DNA from: JAKFEW01 sp036675505
GTDB lineage: Bacteria; Cyanobacteriota; Sericytochromatia; S15B-MN24; JAQBPE01
DNA length: 64,000 nt
Direction: 5' to 3'
NCBI GenBank assembly: GCA_036675505.1
Contig: JAKFEW010000020.1
Coordinates: 1-64,000, forward strand
Within the stretch, counting starts at the first letter, position 1; each line of letters opens with the position of its first letter. The notes beneath the pieces were generated by a model that searched no databases, was not told where the DNA came from, and saw only the letters and a program-made list of their open reading frames with translations. A program made the position numbers and the translations under genes. Below are positions 41,968 to 51,406 of the stretch, one piece after another.

Positions 41968-43206
41968 GTGCGCATCGCCACCATGAAGGCCGTCGATCAA
42001 TACGTGGGACGCGCGCTGTGCGCGGCCCTCGGCCTCGTGCGCAGGGCCCGGCCAGGGGCCATGCCGGCGGCGGGTGACCCTTCCGTGCAGCGCATCGCGC
42101 TCGTGAAGTTCTGGGGGATGGGCTCGATCGTGCTGCTCACGCCGGCGATCGCCCTGCTGCGCGAGAAGTACCCGCACGCGGCGATCACCTTCGTGACCCA
42201 GGCCGCCAACCGCGACGTGATCGCCCTCCTCACAGGCGTCGACGAGCTGCTGACGCTCGACGTGGGCCAGGGCCCGGCCCGTTTCCTGGCCTCGCTGGCG
42301 GGCCTGGTGCGCGACGTGCGCCGGCGCCGCTTCGACCTCTGGATCGACGCCGAGTTCCTGACCCGCTTTTCAGCCCTGCTGACCGGCGTCTCGGGCGCCA
42401 GGGTCGCCGCCGGCTTCCAGGTCCCCGAGGTCTTCCGCGGGCGCTTCCACCACGTCCAGGCGCCCTTCAACGGCCACTGGCACATGATCGACAACTTCTG
42501 CCAGCTGGCTTCGGGCGATCTCGCGCCGGCCGGCAGCCCCCGGCCGCTCGAGCAGCTCGTGCCGCAGGCGCAGGCGCAGGCCTCGCTGGGCGACAAGCTG
42601 GCGGCCCGCGGCCTCGCGCTCGGCGAGCCCTACCTCGTGCTCAACCCCAACGCCGGCGAGCTCGCGCTCGAGCGGCGCTGGTCGGTCGAGCGCTTCGCCG
42701 CGCTCGCGGACGACCTGGCGGCCGTCTTCCCCGGCAAGCTCGTGACGGTCGGCGCGCCGGCCGAAAAGGCCTACGTGCGGCGCATGCTGGATCAGGTGCG
42801 CGCGCGCGAGCGCGTGATCGACCTCGCGGGCGAGACCAGCCTGCCCGAGCTGGTCGCGCTCTTCGCCGAGGCGCGCCTGCTCGTCAGCAACGACACGGGG
42901 CCGCTGCACCTGGCCTGCGCCGTCGGCACGCCGACGGTCGCGATCTTCGGGCCCGAGACGCCCGTGCTCTTCGGCCCGCGCGGCCCCCAGCACCGCATCG
43001 TCTACCGCGGGCTGGCCTGCAGCCCCTGCCTCACGGTGCACAACGGCCGCAGCGTGACCTGCCCCTACCGCACGACCCACTGCGTGGACGGCGTGACCGG
43101 CGCGGAGGTGTTCCAGGCCGCGCGTGCTATGCTCGAGGCCCCGGGCACCCGCGCGGTGCCGGAGCATGCCGGCGGAGATTGGCCTGGCGCGAGCGCCCGG
43201 GTATAA
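41968..43206 (+). CDS. Glycosyltransferase family 9 (heptosyltransferase-like)
   Basis: A 412-residue GT9 enzyme. GTG 41968 with GGGGAG five bases upstream is the best start; an ATG at 41983 is possible. The N-terminal domain has ..RIALVKFWGMGSIVLLTPAIALLREKYPHA.. and the C-terminal sugar-nucleotide site ..LLVSNDTGPLHLACAVGTPTVAIFGPETP... These enzymes add heptose or related sugars to lipopolysaccharide-type acceptors, which supports a diderm envelope. It leads the polysaccharide cluster; the epimerase follows after 38 bp. Confidence 0.9.
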   Translation: MRIATMKAVDQYVGRALCAALGLVRRARPGAMPAAGDPSVQRIALVKFWGMGSIVLLTPAIALLREKYPHAAITFVTQAANRDVIALLTGVDELLTLDVGQGPARFLASLAGLVRDVRRRRFDLWIDAEFLTRFSALLTGVSGARVAAGFQVPEVFRGRFHHVQAPFNGHWHMIDNFCQLASGDLAPAGSPRPLEQLVPQAQAQASLGDKLAARGLALGEPYLVLNPNAGELALERRWSVERFAALADDLAAVFPGKLVTVGAPAEKAYVRRMLDQVRARERVIDLAGETSLPELVALFAEARLLVSNDTGPLHLACAVGTPTVAIFGPETPVLFGPRGPQHRIVYRGLACSPCLTVHNGRSVTCPYRTTHCVDGVTGAEVFQAARAMLEAPGTRAVPEHAGGDWPGASARV

Positions 43207-43244
43207 GGTGAGGGGCCCCGCGGGTCCCTCACGACGGAGGTTGC

Positions 43245-44240
43245 ATGCTCGAACATCGGATTCCCCAGGCAAAGGCCACCGTCCTCGTGACGGGCGGCGC
43301 CGGCTTCATCGGCAGCCACCTGGTCGATTCGCTGCTCGCGGACGGCCACCGCGTGGTCGTGGTCGACGACTTCAACGACTTCTACGACCCGGCGATCAAG
43401 CGCGCGAACGTGGCCGATCATGTCGGCAAGCCCGGCTATACGCTGATCGAGGACGACATCCGCCAGGCTGACTGCTTCGAGAAGATCTTCACGCGCTTCC
43501 AGCCGACCCTGGTCGTGCACCTGGCGGCGCGGGCCGGCGTCAGGCCCTCGCTGGCCGAGCCCGTGCTCTACGAGGAGACCAACGTCAAAGGCACGCTCAA
43601 CCTGCTCGAGTGCGCCCGCCGCTACGGCGTGGAGAAGCTGGTCTTCGGCTCGTCCTCGAGCGTCTATGGCGAGAACGCCAAGCTGCCTTTTTGCGAGGCC
43701 GATCCCGTCCCCGGCCCGATCAGCCCCTATGCCGCGAGCAAGGCCGCCGGCGAGCTCTTCTGCCACACCTACAGCCACCTCTACGATCTACCGATCGTCT
43801 GCCTGCGCTTCTTCACGGTCTACGGCCCGCGCCAGCGCCCCGACCTCGCGATCCACAAGTTCGCGAGGCTGATCGAAGCCGGCCAGCCGATCCCGGTCTT
43901 CGGCGACGGCAGCAGCGAGCGCGATTACACCTACGTGGCCGACATCGTGGCGGGCATCCGCGCAGCCCTCGCGCACAGGGGCGAGAAGTACGAGATCGTC
44001 AACCTGGGCAACAGCCGGACGGTGAGCCTGGCCAGGCTGATCCAGGTCATCGAGCAGGCCCTTGGCAAAGCAGCGGTCATCGACCGCCAGCCGGCCCAGC
44101 CGGGCGACGTGCCGCGCACCTTCGCCGACACCACGAAGGCCCGTGCGCTGCTCGGCTTCGCGCCGGACACCCCGATCGAGACGGGCGTCGCAAGCTTCGT
44201 CGAGTGGCTGCGCGGGCGCACGCCCGCGCAGGTGGGCTAG
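43245..44240 (+). CDS. NAD-dependent nucleotide-sugar epimerase (UDP-glucuronate 4-epimerase-like)
   Basis: A 331-residue extended short-chain dehydrogenase. Rossmann motif G-G-A-G-F-I-G at 17-23 and catalytic Ser138 region with Tyr162-x-x-x-Lys166 (PYAASK). The family-typical ..LAARAGVRPSLAEPVLYEETNVKGTLNLLE.. points to UDP-glucuronate/galacturonate 4-epimerases rather than GalE. GGAGG precedes the ATG. It supplies a sugar nucleotide for the neighbouring glycosyltransferases; the GT2 gene starts at the very next base after its stop. Confidence 0.92.
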   Translation: MLEHRIPQAKATVLVTGGAGFIGSHLVDSLLADGHRVVVVDDFNDFYDPAIKRANVADHVGKPGYTLIEDDIRQADCFEKIFTRFQPTLVVHLAARAGVRPSLAEPVLYEETNVKGTLNLLECARRYGVEKLVFGSSSSVYGENAKLPFCEADPVPGPISPYAASKAAGELFCHTYSHLYDLPIVCLRFFTVYGPRQRPDLAIHKFARLIEAGQPIPVFGDGSSERDYTYVADIVAGIRAALAHRGEKYEIVNLGNSRTVSLARLIQVIEQALGKAAVIDRQPAQPGDVPRTFADTTKARALLGFAPDTPIETGVASFVEWLRGRTPAQVG

Positions 44241-45257
44241 GTGGCCGGCATGACGGGTCGCCTGGCGCCGCGGGCCGAATCGACGGGCGCGACCCCCGGC
44301 TTGCCCGCGCCCGAGCTGTCGGTCTTCTTGCCGGTCTTCAACGAGGAGGGCAACCTGCGCCCGCTCGCGACCAAGCTGACCGAGCACCTCGGGCTGCTCG
44401 GCCGCAGCTGGGAGGTCGTCTTCGTCGACGACGGCTCGACCGACGCGAGCTTCGAGATCCTGCGCGAGCTGGCGGCTGGCGAGCCGCGCTTCAAGGTGGT
44501 GCGCTTCCGCCGCAACTACGGCCAGACGGCCGCGATGGCGGCCGGCATCCAGGCCGCGCGCGGCGAGATCCTGATCCCGATGGACGCGGACCTCCAGAAC
44601 GACCCGGCCGACATCGTGCAGCTGCTCGCCAAGCTCGACGAGGGCCACGACGTGGTCTCGGGCTGGCGCAAGCACCGCCAGGACGCGGCGATCACGCGCA
44701 CGTGGCCCTCCAGGGTCGCGAACGGCATCATCAGCTGGGTCTCGGGCGTGCACCTGCACGACTACGGCTGCTCGCTCAAGGCCTACCGCCGCGAGGTGCT
44801 CGCCGACGTCAGGCTCTACGGCGAGATGCACCGCTTCATCCCGATCTACGCGAGCTGGGTGGGCGCGCGCGTGGCCGAGATCCCGGTGACGCACCACCCG
44901 CGCGTGAGCGGCCAGAGCAAGTACGGCCTCAACCGCATCTTCAAGGTGGTGCTCGACCTGATGGTCGTGAAGTTCCTCTCGTCCTACGCCACCAAGCCGA
45001 TCTACGTCTTCGGCGGCGCGGGCCTGATCTCGGTGCTCGGCGCTTTCCTCGCGGGCTCCTTGGCGGTCTGGCTCAAGCTGGCCGGCCGCGCTGACTTCAT
45101 CCAGACGCCGCTGCCGCTGCTCACGGTCACGCTCTTCATGATCGGCATCCAGCTGCTGCTGCTCGGCTTGATCGCCGAGATGCTCACGCGCACCTACCAT
45201 GAGTCGCAGGGCAAGGCGACCTTCACGGTGCGCCAGACCCTGAACCTGGGCGACTGA
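44241..45257 (+). CDS. Membrane glycosyltransferase family 2 (DPM1/ArnC/GtrB-like)
   Basis: A 338-residue enzyme; GTG 44241 directly follows the epimerase stop, with ATG 44250 as an alternative. The GT-A domain has ..LPVFNEEGNL.., D-D-G-S-T-D, ..RFRRNYGQTAAMAAGI.. and the D-A-D-L-Q metal site. Two C-terminal transmembrane segments anchor it. Such enzymes transfer a sugar from a nucleotide to undecaprenyl or dolichyl phosphate. That lipid-linked sugar could feed the GT39-like enzymes encoded downstream. Confidence 0.93.
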   Translation: MAGMTGRLAPRAESTGATPGLPAPELSVFLPVFNEEGNLRPLATKLTEHLGLLGRSWEVVFVDDGSTDASFEILRELAAGEPRFKVVRFRRNYGQTAAMAAGIQAARGEILIPMDADLQNDPADIVQLLAKLDEGHDVVSGWRKHRQDAAITRTWPSRVANGIISWVSGVHLHDYGCSLKAYRREVLADVRLYGEMHRFIPIYASWVGARVAEIPVTHHPRVSGQSKYGLNRIFKVVLDLMVVKFLSSYATKPIYVFGGAGLISVLGAFLAGSLAVWLKLAGRADFIQTPLPLLTVTLFMIGIQLLLLGLIAEMLTRTYHESQGKATFTVRQTLNLGD

Positions 45258-45262
45258 CCCGG

Positions 45263-47203
45263 ATGTGCGGCATCACCGGCTGGCTTGCGGGGGAACGGGG
45301 GCATAACGGCAGCGAAGCCCAGCTCGAGGCCATGTGCCGCGCGATGGCGCACCGCGGCCCCGACGCCACCGGCCTGCGCGTGGCCGGGCCGGTCGGCCTC
45401 GGCATGCGCCGCCTGGCGGTGATCGACGTGGCGGGCGGCTTGCAGCCGATCGCGAACGAGGACGGCTCGGTCTGGGTCGTCTTCAACGGCGAGATCTACA
45501 ACCACCGCGCGCTGCGCGAGGGCCTGCTGGCCCGCGGCCACCGCTTCACGAGCGCGAGCGACACCGAGGTGCTCGTGCACCTCTACGAGGAGCGCGGCGA
45601 GGCGTTCGTCGAGGAGCTCGTCGGCATGTTCGCGATCGCGCTCTGGGACGAGCGGCGCGGCAAGCTCGTGCTCGCGCGCGACCGCATGGGCGAGAAGCCG
45701 CTCTACTGGACGCGCGTGGCCGACACGCTGGTCTTCGGCTCCGAGCTCAAGTGCCTGCTCGCGCACGGCGGGGTGGCCCGCCACCTCTCGCTGCCGGCGC
45801 TCGCCCGCTACCTGGCCTTCGAGTACGTGCCGGCGCCGCACGCGATCCTCCAGGGCGTGCAGAAGCTGCCGGCGGCGCACCTGCTCGTCGTCGAGCGCGG
45901 CGAGGTCACGGTCAAGCCTTACTGGCGGCTGGACCTGCGCACCCACCGCCCGGTGCCCGGCGAGGCCGAGGCGATGAGCGGGCTCGATGCCCACCTGCAC
46001 GACGCCGTGCGCGGCCAGCTGGTCGCGGACGTGCCGCTGGGCGTGTTCCTCTCGGGCGGCCTCGACTCGAGCACGGTCGCAGCCGTCGCCGCGCGCCAGC
46101 TCCGCGACGCAGGCGCCGGCCCGCTGTTGACCTTCTCGATCGGCTTCAGCGACCCGAGCTTCGACGAGTCGGCCCACGCCCGCGCGGTGGCCCACCACAT
46201 AGGCTCCCGGCACCACGAGCGGATCCTCGAGCCCGCCATGCTGCCCGCGATCCTGCCCACCGTGACCGCCCTGCTCGACGAGCCCTTCGGCGACGCGTCC
46301 GTGCTGCCCACCTACTTACTTTCCGCCTTCGCGCGCGAGCATGTCACGGTGGCGCTGGGCGGCGATGGGGGCGACGAGCTGTTGGCCGGCTACCCGACCT
46401 ACCAGGCCCAGAAGCTCGCCGGCCTCTTCGACTACCTGCCGGGGCCCGCGGCCGCGCTGGCCGGCATCACGGCCCGCGCGCTGGTCGGCAAGCTGCCGGT
46501 CAACCACGACAACCTCAGCCTGGACTTCAAGCTCAAGCGCTTCGCGGCCGCCCTCGACCGCCCGCCCGCCGAGCGCCACGCGCGCTGGCTGGGCTCCTTC
46601 GACCCGGCCTGGCAGGCGAGCCTGTTGACGGGCGAGGTCAAGGCCCAGCTGGCCAACGACGATCCTTACGACGCGATCGGCGCGCTGTGGGCCGAGACCG
46701 CCGGCCTCGACCCGCTCGCCCGCTTCCTCGCGCTCGATCTGCAGACCTACCTGCCCGACGACATCCTCTTCAAGGTGGACCGCGCGAGCATGATGGCCTC
46801 GCTCGAGACGCGCGCGCCGCTGCTCGACCACCGGCTGGTCGCGTACGCCTGCGGCCTGCCGAGCCGCTACAAGCTCAGGGGCCTGACCACCAAGCACCTG
46901 CTGCGCCGCGTGGCGGGGGCCTACCTGCCCCCCGCGATCCTCAAGCGGCCCAAGAAGGGCTTCGGCATCCCGGTCGCCAGGTGGCTGCGCGGCGAGCTGC
47001 GCGAGCCGATGCTCGATCTGCTCTCGTCCGAGCGGCTCGCAGTGGCCGGCCTCTTCGAGCCGCGCGCGGTCGAGCTGATGCTGCGCGAGCACCTCGACGG
47101 CGTGCGCGACCACCGCAAGCCGCTCTGGACCTTGCTCATGTTCGAATGGTGGCGCGAGACCTACCTCACAGGCGCGCCGGCGCCTGTGTCGGCCCGCTCG
47201 TAG
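45263..47203 (+). CDS. asnB: Asparagine synthase-type glutamine amidotransferase
   Basis: A 646-residue class II amidotransferase. The N-terminus MCGITGW gives catalytic Cys2 after Met removal, with ..FNGEIYNHRALR.. and ..SASDTEVLVHLYEE.. for glutamine binding. The C-terminal synthetase domain has the PP-loop ..LGVFLSGGLDSSTVAA.. and ..LGGDGGDELLAGY... Length and position in a polysaccharide cluster suit the AsnB-like group that amidates sugar carboxylates as well as true asparagine synthase; sequence alone does not decide. Its last 43 bases overlap the convergent GT39-like gene. Confidence 0.92.
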   Translation: MCGITGWLAGERGHNGSEAQLEAMCRAMAHRGPDATGLRVAGPVGLGMRRLAVIDVAGGLQPIANEDGSVWVVFNGEIYNHRALREGLLARGHRFTSASDTEVLVHLYEERGEAFVEELVGMFAIALWDERRGKLVLARDRMGEKPLYWTRVADTLVFGSELKCLLAHGGVARHLSLPALARYLAFEYVPAPHAILQGVQKLPAAHLLVVERGEVTVKPYWRLDLRTHRPVPGEAEAMSGLDAHLHDAVRGQLVADVPLGVFLSGGLDSSTVAAVAARQLRDAGAGPLLTFSIGFSDPSFDESAHARAVAHHIGSRHHERILEPAMLPAILPTVTALLDEPFGDASVLPTYLLSAFAREHVTVALGGDGGDELLAGYPTYQAQKLAGLFDYLPGPAAALAGITARALVGKLPVNHDNLSLDFKLKRFAAALDRPPAERHARWLGSFDPAWQASLLTGEVKAQLANDDPYDAIGALWAETAGLDPLARFLALDLQTYLPDDILFKVDRASMMASLETRAPLLDHRLVAYACGLPSRYKLRGLTTKHLLRRVAGAYLPPAILKRPKKGFGIPVARWLRGELREPMLDLLSSERLAVAGLFEPRAVELMLREHLDGVRDHRKPLWTLLMFEWWRETYLTGAPAPVSARS

Positions 47204-48783
47204 ATCTCGGTCGGCCAGGGCATGCGCTCACCCAGCGGCGCGGCGAGCCTGGCGGCGAGCCGCCAGCCCGCGGGAACGCCTGCGGGGAAGTAGGCCTGGC
47301 GCGTGCGGGCCGGGTCGTCGTGCGGCACGAAGACCAAGAAGCGCGGGCGGTTGCTTCGGATCGCCGCCCAGTAGGCGCGCGCCTCGTCTTTCGTCAGGTA
47401 GCCGGTGGGCAGGAAGAGCGTGTGCGGCACGGCCGGCGGCAGCGCGTAGAAGTACACGAAGCCGCCGTTGGGGAAGGCCGCCACCCGATCGCCGGGCCGC
47501 GCCCGCCCGGCCAGCCAGCGCACCAGCGGCGCCTGCCGCCAGTGGGCGTCCGGGCTGCCCGGCTGGAGCCACCAGTCCGGCCGGCTGCGCACCTCCTGGG
47601 CCCACATGGCCGCGCCCGTGAGCGCGAAGAGCGCGATCGCGGCGAGCGGCAGCGCCCGCACGAGGCTGAGCTCGGGGCCTGTGAGCCTGCGCGCGAGCGC
47701 GCTCGCGGCGGCGGTCGCGAGCACCACCGCCGGGAAGGCGTAGAGCGCCACGTGCACGAGGTCGGCCCGCCCGCGCGCGGCGAGCAGCGCGAAGCCCACC
47801 GCCAGCAGGCCGCACACGCCCCAGGCGGCCTCGTCGGGCGACCAGGTCCGCCCGTCGCGCAGAAGCCGGCTCACCACGCCGAGCGCCCAGGCGAGCGCGC
47901 CGAGCGCCGTGCCGACCACCAGCGCGTACAGCGCGAGGCCGTGGTACGCCTGGGCGTAGAAGAAGGGCAGGTTGACCCAGCGCCCGCCGTAGGGCGAGAC
48001 GAAGCCCCAGAGATCGGTGAGGAAGCGGATGTCGTTGGGGCCGCCGGGCGTCGCGTAGTGCGTGAACGGCCAGACCCAGACGTCCTGCCAGGCGGCCGCC
48101 AGCGCGCCGTGCCAGCCGAGCCAGGCGAGGACCGGCGCGATCGGCGCGAGCGCGCCCGCGAGCAGGAGCCCCAGGCGCCGGGCGTTGGCCGCCAGATCGA
48201 AGCGGCCCACCAGCACGTCGGCCACCAGCGCGCCCGCGAGCGCGGCCGCGAGCACCACGCCGTCGGCTTGCAGCAAGAGCCCGCTGAGGCCCACGCCGAG
48301 GCCGGCGAGCAGCCAGTCGCGCCGCGCATCGGTCGCGAAGCCTCGGCAGGCCGCGAGGGCGGCGCCCGCGACGGTCGGCACCACCAGCCAGTGGTAGCTC
48401 CAGTGGGGCTGGAAGCGGTAGAGCGCGAGCACCAGCACCAGGCCGGGCAGCGTGGCGGCCCAGGGCCCGGCGCCCAGCGCGCGCGTGAGCCGGCCGAGCA
48501 GCCAGGCCCCGAGCAGCAGCGCCAGCACCTGGACGACGCGGGCGGCGAGCAGCGAGGGCCCGGTCACGGCGAAGAGGGCGGCCGCGAGCAGGGGCGCGCC
48601 GGGCGGCGTGAATTCGAAGAAGTCGCGGTAGATCACCTCGCCGGCCAGCAGCCTGAGGCCGTGGCTGAGGTAGGTGAACGCGTCAGGGTTGGGTTGGAGG
48701 GTGGTGAGCGTGGGGACGAGCACCAGGACGAGGACGGCGAGCAGCGCGAGCTCGCTCGCAGGATGGCGCGGTGGTGCGGTCAT
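47161..48783 (-). CDS. GT39-like polytopic glycosyltransferase (second of tandem pair)
   Basis: A 540-residue membrane protein with about ten to twelve hydrophobic segments. The first periplasmic loop holds the likely catalytic acids in ..PDAFTYLSHGLRLLAGEVIYRDFFEFTPPG.., a layout seen in ArnT/PMT-like enzymes of the GT39/GT83 superfamily, which use lipid-phosphate sugars. The C-terminal soluble part has ..RPRFLVFVPHDD... Its start overlaps the stop of the upstream paralog (48780-48783), so the pair is translationally coupled. Its 3' end is antisense to the end of the asparagine-synthase gene. Confidence 0.82.
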   Translation of the reverse strand: MTAPPRHPASELALLAVLVLVLVPTLTTLQPNPDAFTYLSHGLRLLAGEVIYRDFFEFTPPGAPLLAAALFAVTGPSLLAARVVQVLALLLGAWLLGRLTRALGAGPWAATLPGLVLVLALYRFQPHWSYHWLVVPTVAGAALAACRGFATDARRDWLLAGLGVGLSGLLLQADGVVLAAALAGALVADVLVGRFDLAANARRLGLLLAGALAPIAPVLAWLGWHGALAAAWQDVWVWPFTHYATPGGPNDIRFLTDLWGFVSPYGGRWVNLPFFYAQAYHGLALYALVVGTALGALAWALGVVSRLLRDGRTWSPDEAAWGVCGLLAVGFALLAARGRADLVHVALYAFPAVVLATAAASALARRLTGPELSLVRALPLAAIALFALTGAAMWAQEVRSRPDWWLQPGSPDAHWRQAPLVRWLAGRARPGDRVAAFPNGGFVYFYALPPAVPHTLFLPTGYLTKDEARAYWAAIRSNRPRFLVFVPHDDPARTRQAYFPAGVPAGWRLAARLAAPLGERMPWPTEIYERADTGAGAPVR

Positions 48784-50363
48784 GGCGCGTCCTCGCGCTC
48801 GTAGATCTCCGCGTAGCGCGGCGCGCCGTAAAGCGGATGTGTGGCCACGGCCGCCAGGCGGTAACCCGTCAGAGGTGCGCGGAAGTAGAGCGGGCGCGCG
48901 GCCTCACGGTCCGCGCCCACCGGCGCCCAGACCACGAAGCGCGGCCGGTCGCGCTGGATGCCGGCCCAGAAGTCGGCGTACTCGGCCGCGCTGGTGTAGC
49001 CGTCCTCGGGCGGCAGCATCAGGTTCCAGCGGCCGGCCACCGGCAGGCCGTAGAGCCCGAAGTAGCCGGCGAACGGCCAGGCGGCGAGGCGATCGCCGGG
49101 CCGGGCGCGGTCGCGCAGCCAGCGCACGGCAGGGGCCTGGCCAAGCACGGCGTCGGGCGAGCGCAGGCTCAGCCAGGCGGCGGGGTCGCGCCGCGCGTCG
49201 TGGGCCAGCAGCAGCGCGCCGGTGGCGACCCAGCCGACCACCAGGCTGGCCGGCGCCCAGCGCAGCAGCGCCAGCGCTGGCTGGTCGAGCCTGCGCGCGA
49301 GCGCGCTCGCGGCCACGCTCGCGAGCAGGCCCGCCGGCCAGGCGTAGGCCGCCGCGTGCATCACGTCGGCGCGGCCGCGCGTGGCGACGAGCAGCAGGCC
49401 GATCGCCACGAGCGCGACCAGCGCGGCGGGCGCCTCGCCCGGCCGCCAGCCGGGCCCGCTCCGCGCGCGCCTGACGACGAGCCCCGCGAGCCAGGCGCAG
49501 CCGACCACCGCCGCGCCGACCATGAAGGCGTAGAGCAGGCCCATGTGGGCGACCTTGGCGTAGAAGAAGGGCATGTTCACGAAGTCCACGTAAGGACTCA
49601 GGTTGGCGTGCAGGTCGGTCGCGAAGGCTATGTCGTTCACGCCGCCCGGCGTGCGGTAGCGGCTGAAAGGCCAGACCCAGACCGCGTGGAGCATCGGCCC
49701 GAGCGCCCCGCTGGCCGCGAGCATGGCTGCCGCGAGCCCCTGCACGGCGAGGGCGCCGAGCGCGAGCGCGGGCGCGGCGCGGGCGTTGGGCCGCCCAGCC
49801 ACCCAGGCGTCGAGCGCCAGCGCGCAGCCCAGCGCCACCAGCAGCACCACGCCGTCGCTCTGCAGCCAGAGCAGCGTGAGCCCGGCGAGCGCCCCGGCGC
49901 CCGCCCAGGCGCCCGGCCTCGCTGTCGCGAGCGCGTGGGCGCCCACGAGCAGCGCCATGGCGCCGGTCGCGAGCGCCAGCCAGTGGTGGTTGTAGACCGG
50001 CAAGAAGCGGTGCATGGCCACGAGCGGGGCGAGCGCCGGCGCGAGCGCGAGCCAGGGGCCCACGCCGAGCCCGCGCGCGAGCCGCCAGAGCGCCCAGGCG
50101 CCGCCCACGAGCAGGAGCTCCTGCGCGAGCCTGGGGCCGAGCACGCCCGGTCCACACGCCGCCTGGGCGAGGCCCGCGAGCCAGGCCGTGCCCGGCGGGA
50201 TGAACTGGAAGAAATCGCGGTAGATCACCTCGCCGCGCAGCAGGCGCAGCCCGTCGTGGACCAGCGTGCCCTCGTCGCCCGAGGTCTGGCCGACCAGCGC
50301 GTAGAGCAGCGCGAGCGGCAGCGCGAGGGCGAGCAGCAGCGCCTCGGCCGGGTGCCTGGTCAT
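48780..50363 (-). CDS. GT39-like polytopic glycosyltransferase (first of tandem pair)
   Basis: A 527-residue paralog of the next gene. ATG 50363 (MTRHPAEALLLALALPL) lies 7 bp after the SPFH gene stop; the frame extends upstream over that gene but without a better start. The shared signature is ..TLVHDGLRLLRGEVIYRDFFQFIPPG.., then similar membrane topology and a C-terminal ..RPRFVVWAPVGAD... The tandem arrangement implies two successive sugar additions or a heterodimer. It lies downstream of the SPFH and hook-like lipoprotein genes, perhaps by chance. Confidence 0.8.
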   Translation of the reverse strand: MTRHPAEALLLALALPLALLYALVGQTSGDEGTLVHDGLRLLRGEVIYRDFFQFIPPGTAWLAGLAQAACGPGVLGPRLAQELLLVGGAWALWRLARGLGVGPWLALAPALAPLVAMHRFLPVYNHHWLALATGAMALLVGAHALATARPGAWAGAGALAGLTLLWLQSDGVVLLVALGCALALDAWVAGRPNARAAPALALGALAVQGLAAAMLAASGALGPMLHAVWVWPFSRYRTPGGVNDIAFATDLHANLSPYVDFVNMPFFYAKVAHMGLLYAFMVGAAVVGCAWLAGLVVRRARSGPGWRPGEAPAALVALVAIGLLLVATRGRADVMHAAAYAWPAGLLASVAASALARRLDQPALALLRWAPASLVVGWVATGALLLAHDARRDPAAWLSLRSPDAVLGQAPAVRWLRDRARPGDRLAAWPFAGYFGLYGLPVAGRWNLMLPPEDGYTSAAEYADFWAGIQRDRPRFVVWAPVGADREAARPLYFRAPLTGYRLAAVATHPLYGAPRYAEIYEREDAP

Positions 50364-50370
50364 GGGCTGG

Positions 50371-51348
50371 CTACTTCTTCTCCGCGGCCTGCGTGCCGAC
50401 GAGCGAGCGGGCATCCAGGATCGTGTTGTTGGGCACGATCACGAGGTTCGGGGCCTCCTTGATCGCGTTGGTGGTCATCTTGGCGGTCTCGAGCCGCACG
50501 TACTGCTCGGGGCTGATGCCGAGCGTCTTGCGCGCCTTCGCCTCGCCCTCGGCGATCGCGAAGCGCGAGCGCGCCTCGCCCTTGGCGCGGATCAGCTTGG
50601 CGTCGGCCTCGGCCTGTGCCTCGATCTTCACCTGTTCGGCGGCCATGCGCGCCTTCTCGAGGCCCTGCTTGGCGGCCATGGTCTCCTGCTCGATCTGGGC
50701 CTTGCGCTCGACCGCCGTCTTGATCGCGTCGGGCAGCACGATGTCGCTGATCGCGACGGTCTGGATCGTGACGAAGTCGTCGCCGATGCCGTCGATCTTC
50801 ACCTCGTTGGACTTGAGGCCGTCCTGCAGGATGCGGTTGATCAGCGCGGCGGCGCGCGCGCCGCGCGACTGGTAGATGTCGATCACGCCGTACTGCGAGA
50901 CCGCGTAGCCCGCGGCCTGCTGGATCACCGGGATCCAGCGCGTCTGCACCAGGCCGTTGTCGCCCTCGAAGGGCTTGCGGTAGCGCGAGAAGAGCTGGAT
51001 CGCGTGGTCGTTGTCGGCCGTGAGGTCCGGGCGGTACTGCACGCGGATGTCGACCGTGATCTCCTGGCCTTCCTTGGTGTTCACGCGGAAGTTGTCGAGG
51101 TTGATGTTGTTGACCACGCCCGAGGGGAACTCGTAGACGTTCTTGAAGAAGCCCACCATGTGCATGCCGGCCGTGAGCGGCTGCTGGACCACCTGGCCGC
51201 TGACCGTGTCGGTGACGACGCCGATGCTGCCCGGCTCGATCGTGGCGCAGCCGGTGGTCGCGAGCGCGAGGGCGGCCAGCGCGAGCGCGCCGAGCGGGGT
51301 CCGGCGGGCCGCGGCTCGCGCGGGCTGGGAAACGGGGTGGTGAAGCAT
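50371..51348 (-). CDS. SPFH/prohibitin-like lipoprotein
   Basis: A 325-residue protein. GGAGG precedes ATG 51348. The N-terminus is unusually long and Arg-rich before a hydrophobic stretch ending TTGC (Cys34), a likely lipobox. The SPFH (band 7) domain follows: ..PGSIGVVTDTVSGQVVQQPLTAGMHMVGFFKNVYEFP.., ..KEGQEITVDIRVQYRPD... Then comes a long helical region (..KAQIEQETMAAKQGLEKARMAAEQVKIEAQAEADAKL..). Such proteins form large cage or ring assemblies on membranes (HflK/C, stomatin). A lipid anchor in place of a TM helix is uncommon. Confidence 0.85.
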   Translation of the reverse strand: MLHHPVSQPARAAARRTPLGALALAALALATTGCATIEPGSIGVVTDTVSGQVVQQPLTAGMHMVGFFKNVYEFPSGVVNNINLDNFRVNTKEGQEITVDIRVQYRPDLTADNDHAIQLFSRYRKPFEGDNGLVQTRWIPVIQQAAGYAVSQYGVIDIYQSRGARAAALINRILQDGLKSNEVKIDGIGDDFVTIQTVAISDIVLPDAIKTAVERKAQIEQETMAAKQGLEKARMAAEQVKIEAQAEADAKLIRAKGEARSRFAIAEGEAKARKTLGISPEQYVRLETAKMTTNAIKEAPNLVIVPNNTILDARSLVGTQAAEKK

Positions 51349-51406
51349 GCGGGTCCTCCAGGGGGGCGATCGCCCGTAGTATACCCGCAGGCTCGCTCGA
51401 TTGCGG

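Noticed and set aside
38099..41986. A 1295-codon open frame on the plus strand
   Set aside because: It is antisense to the two M16 genes and the DUF4097 gene and is rich in Arg, Gly, Val and His, the typical shadow of a high-GC gene; it has no domain or ribosome binding site.
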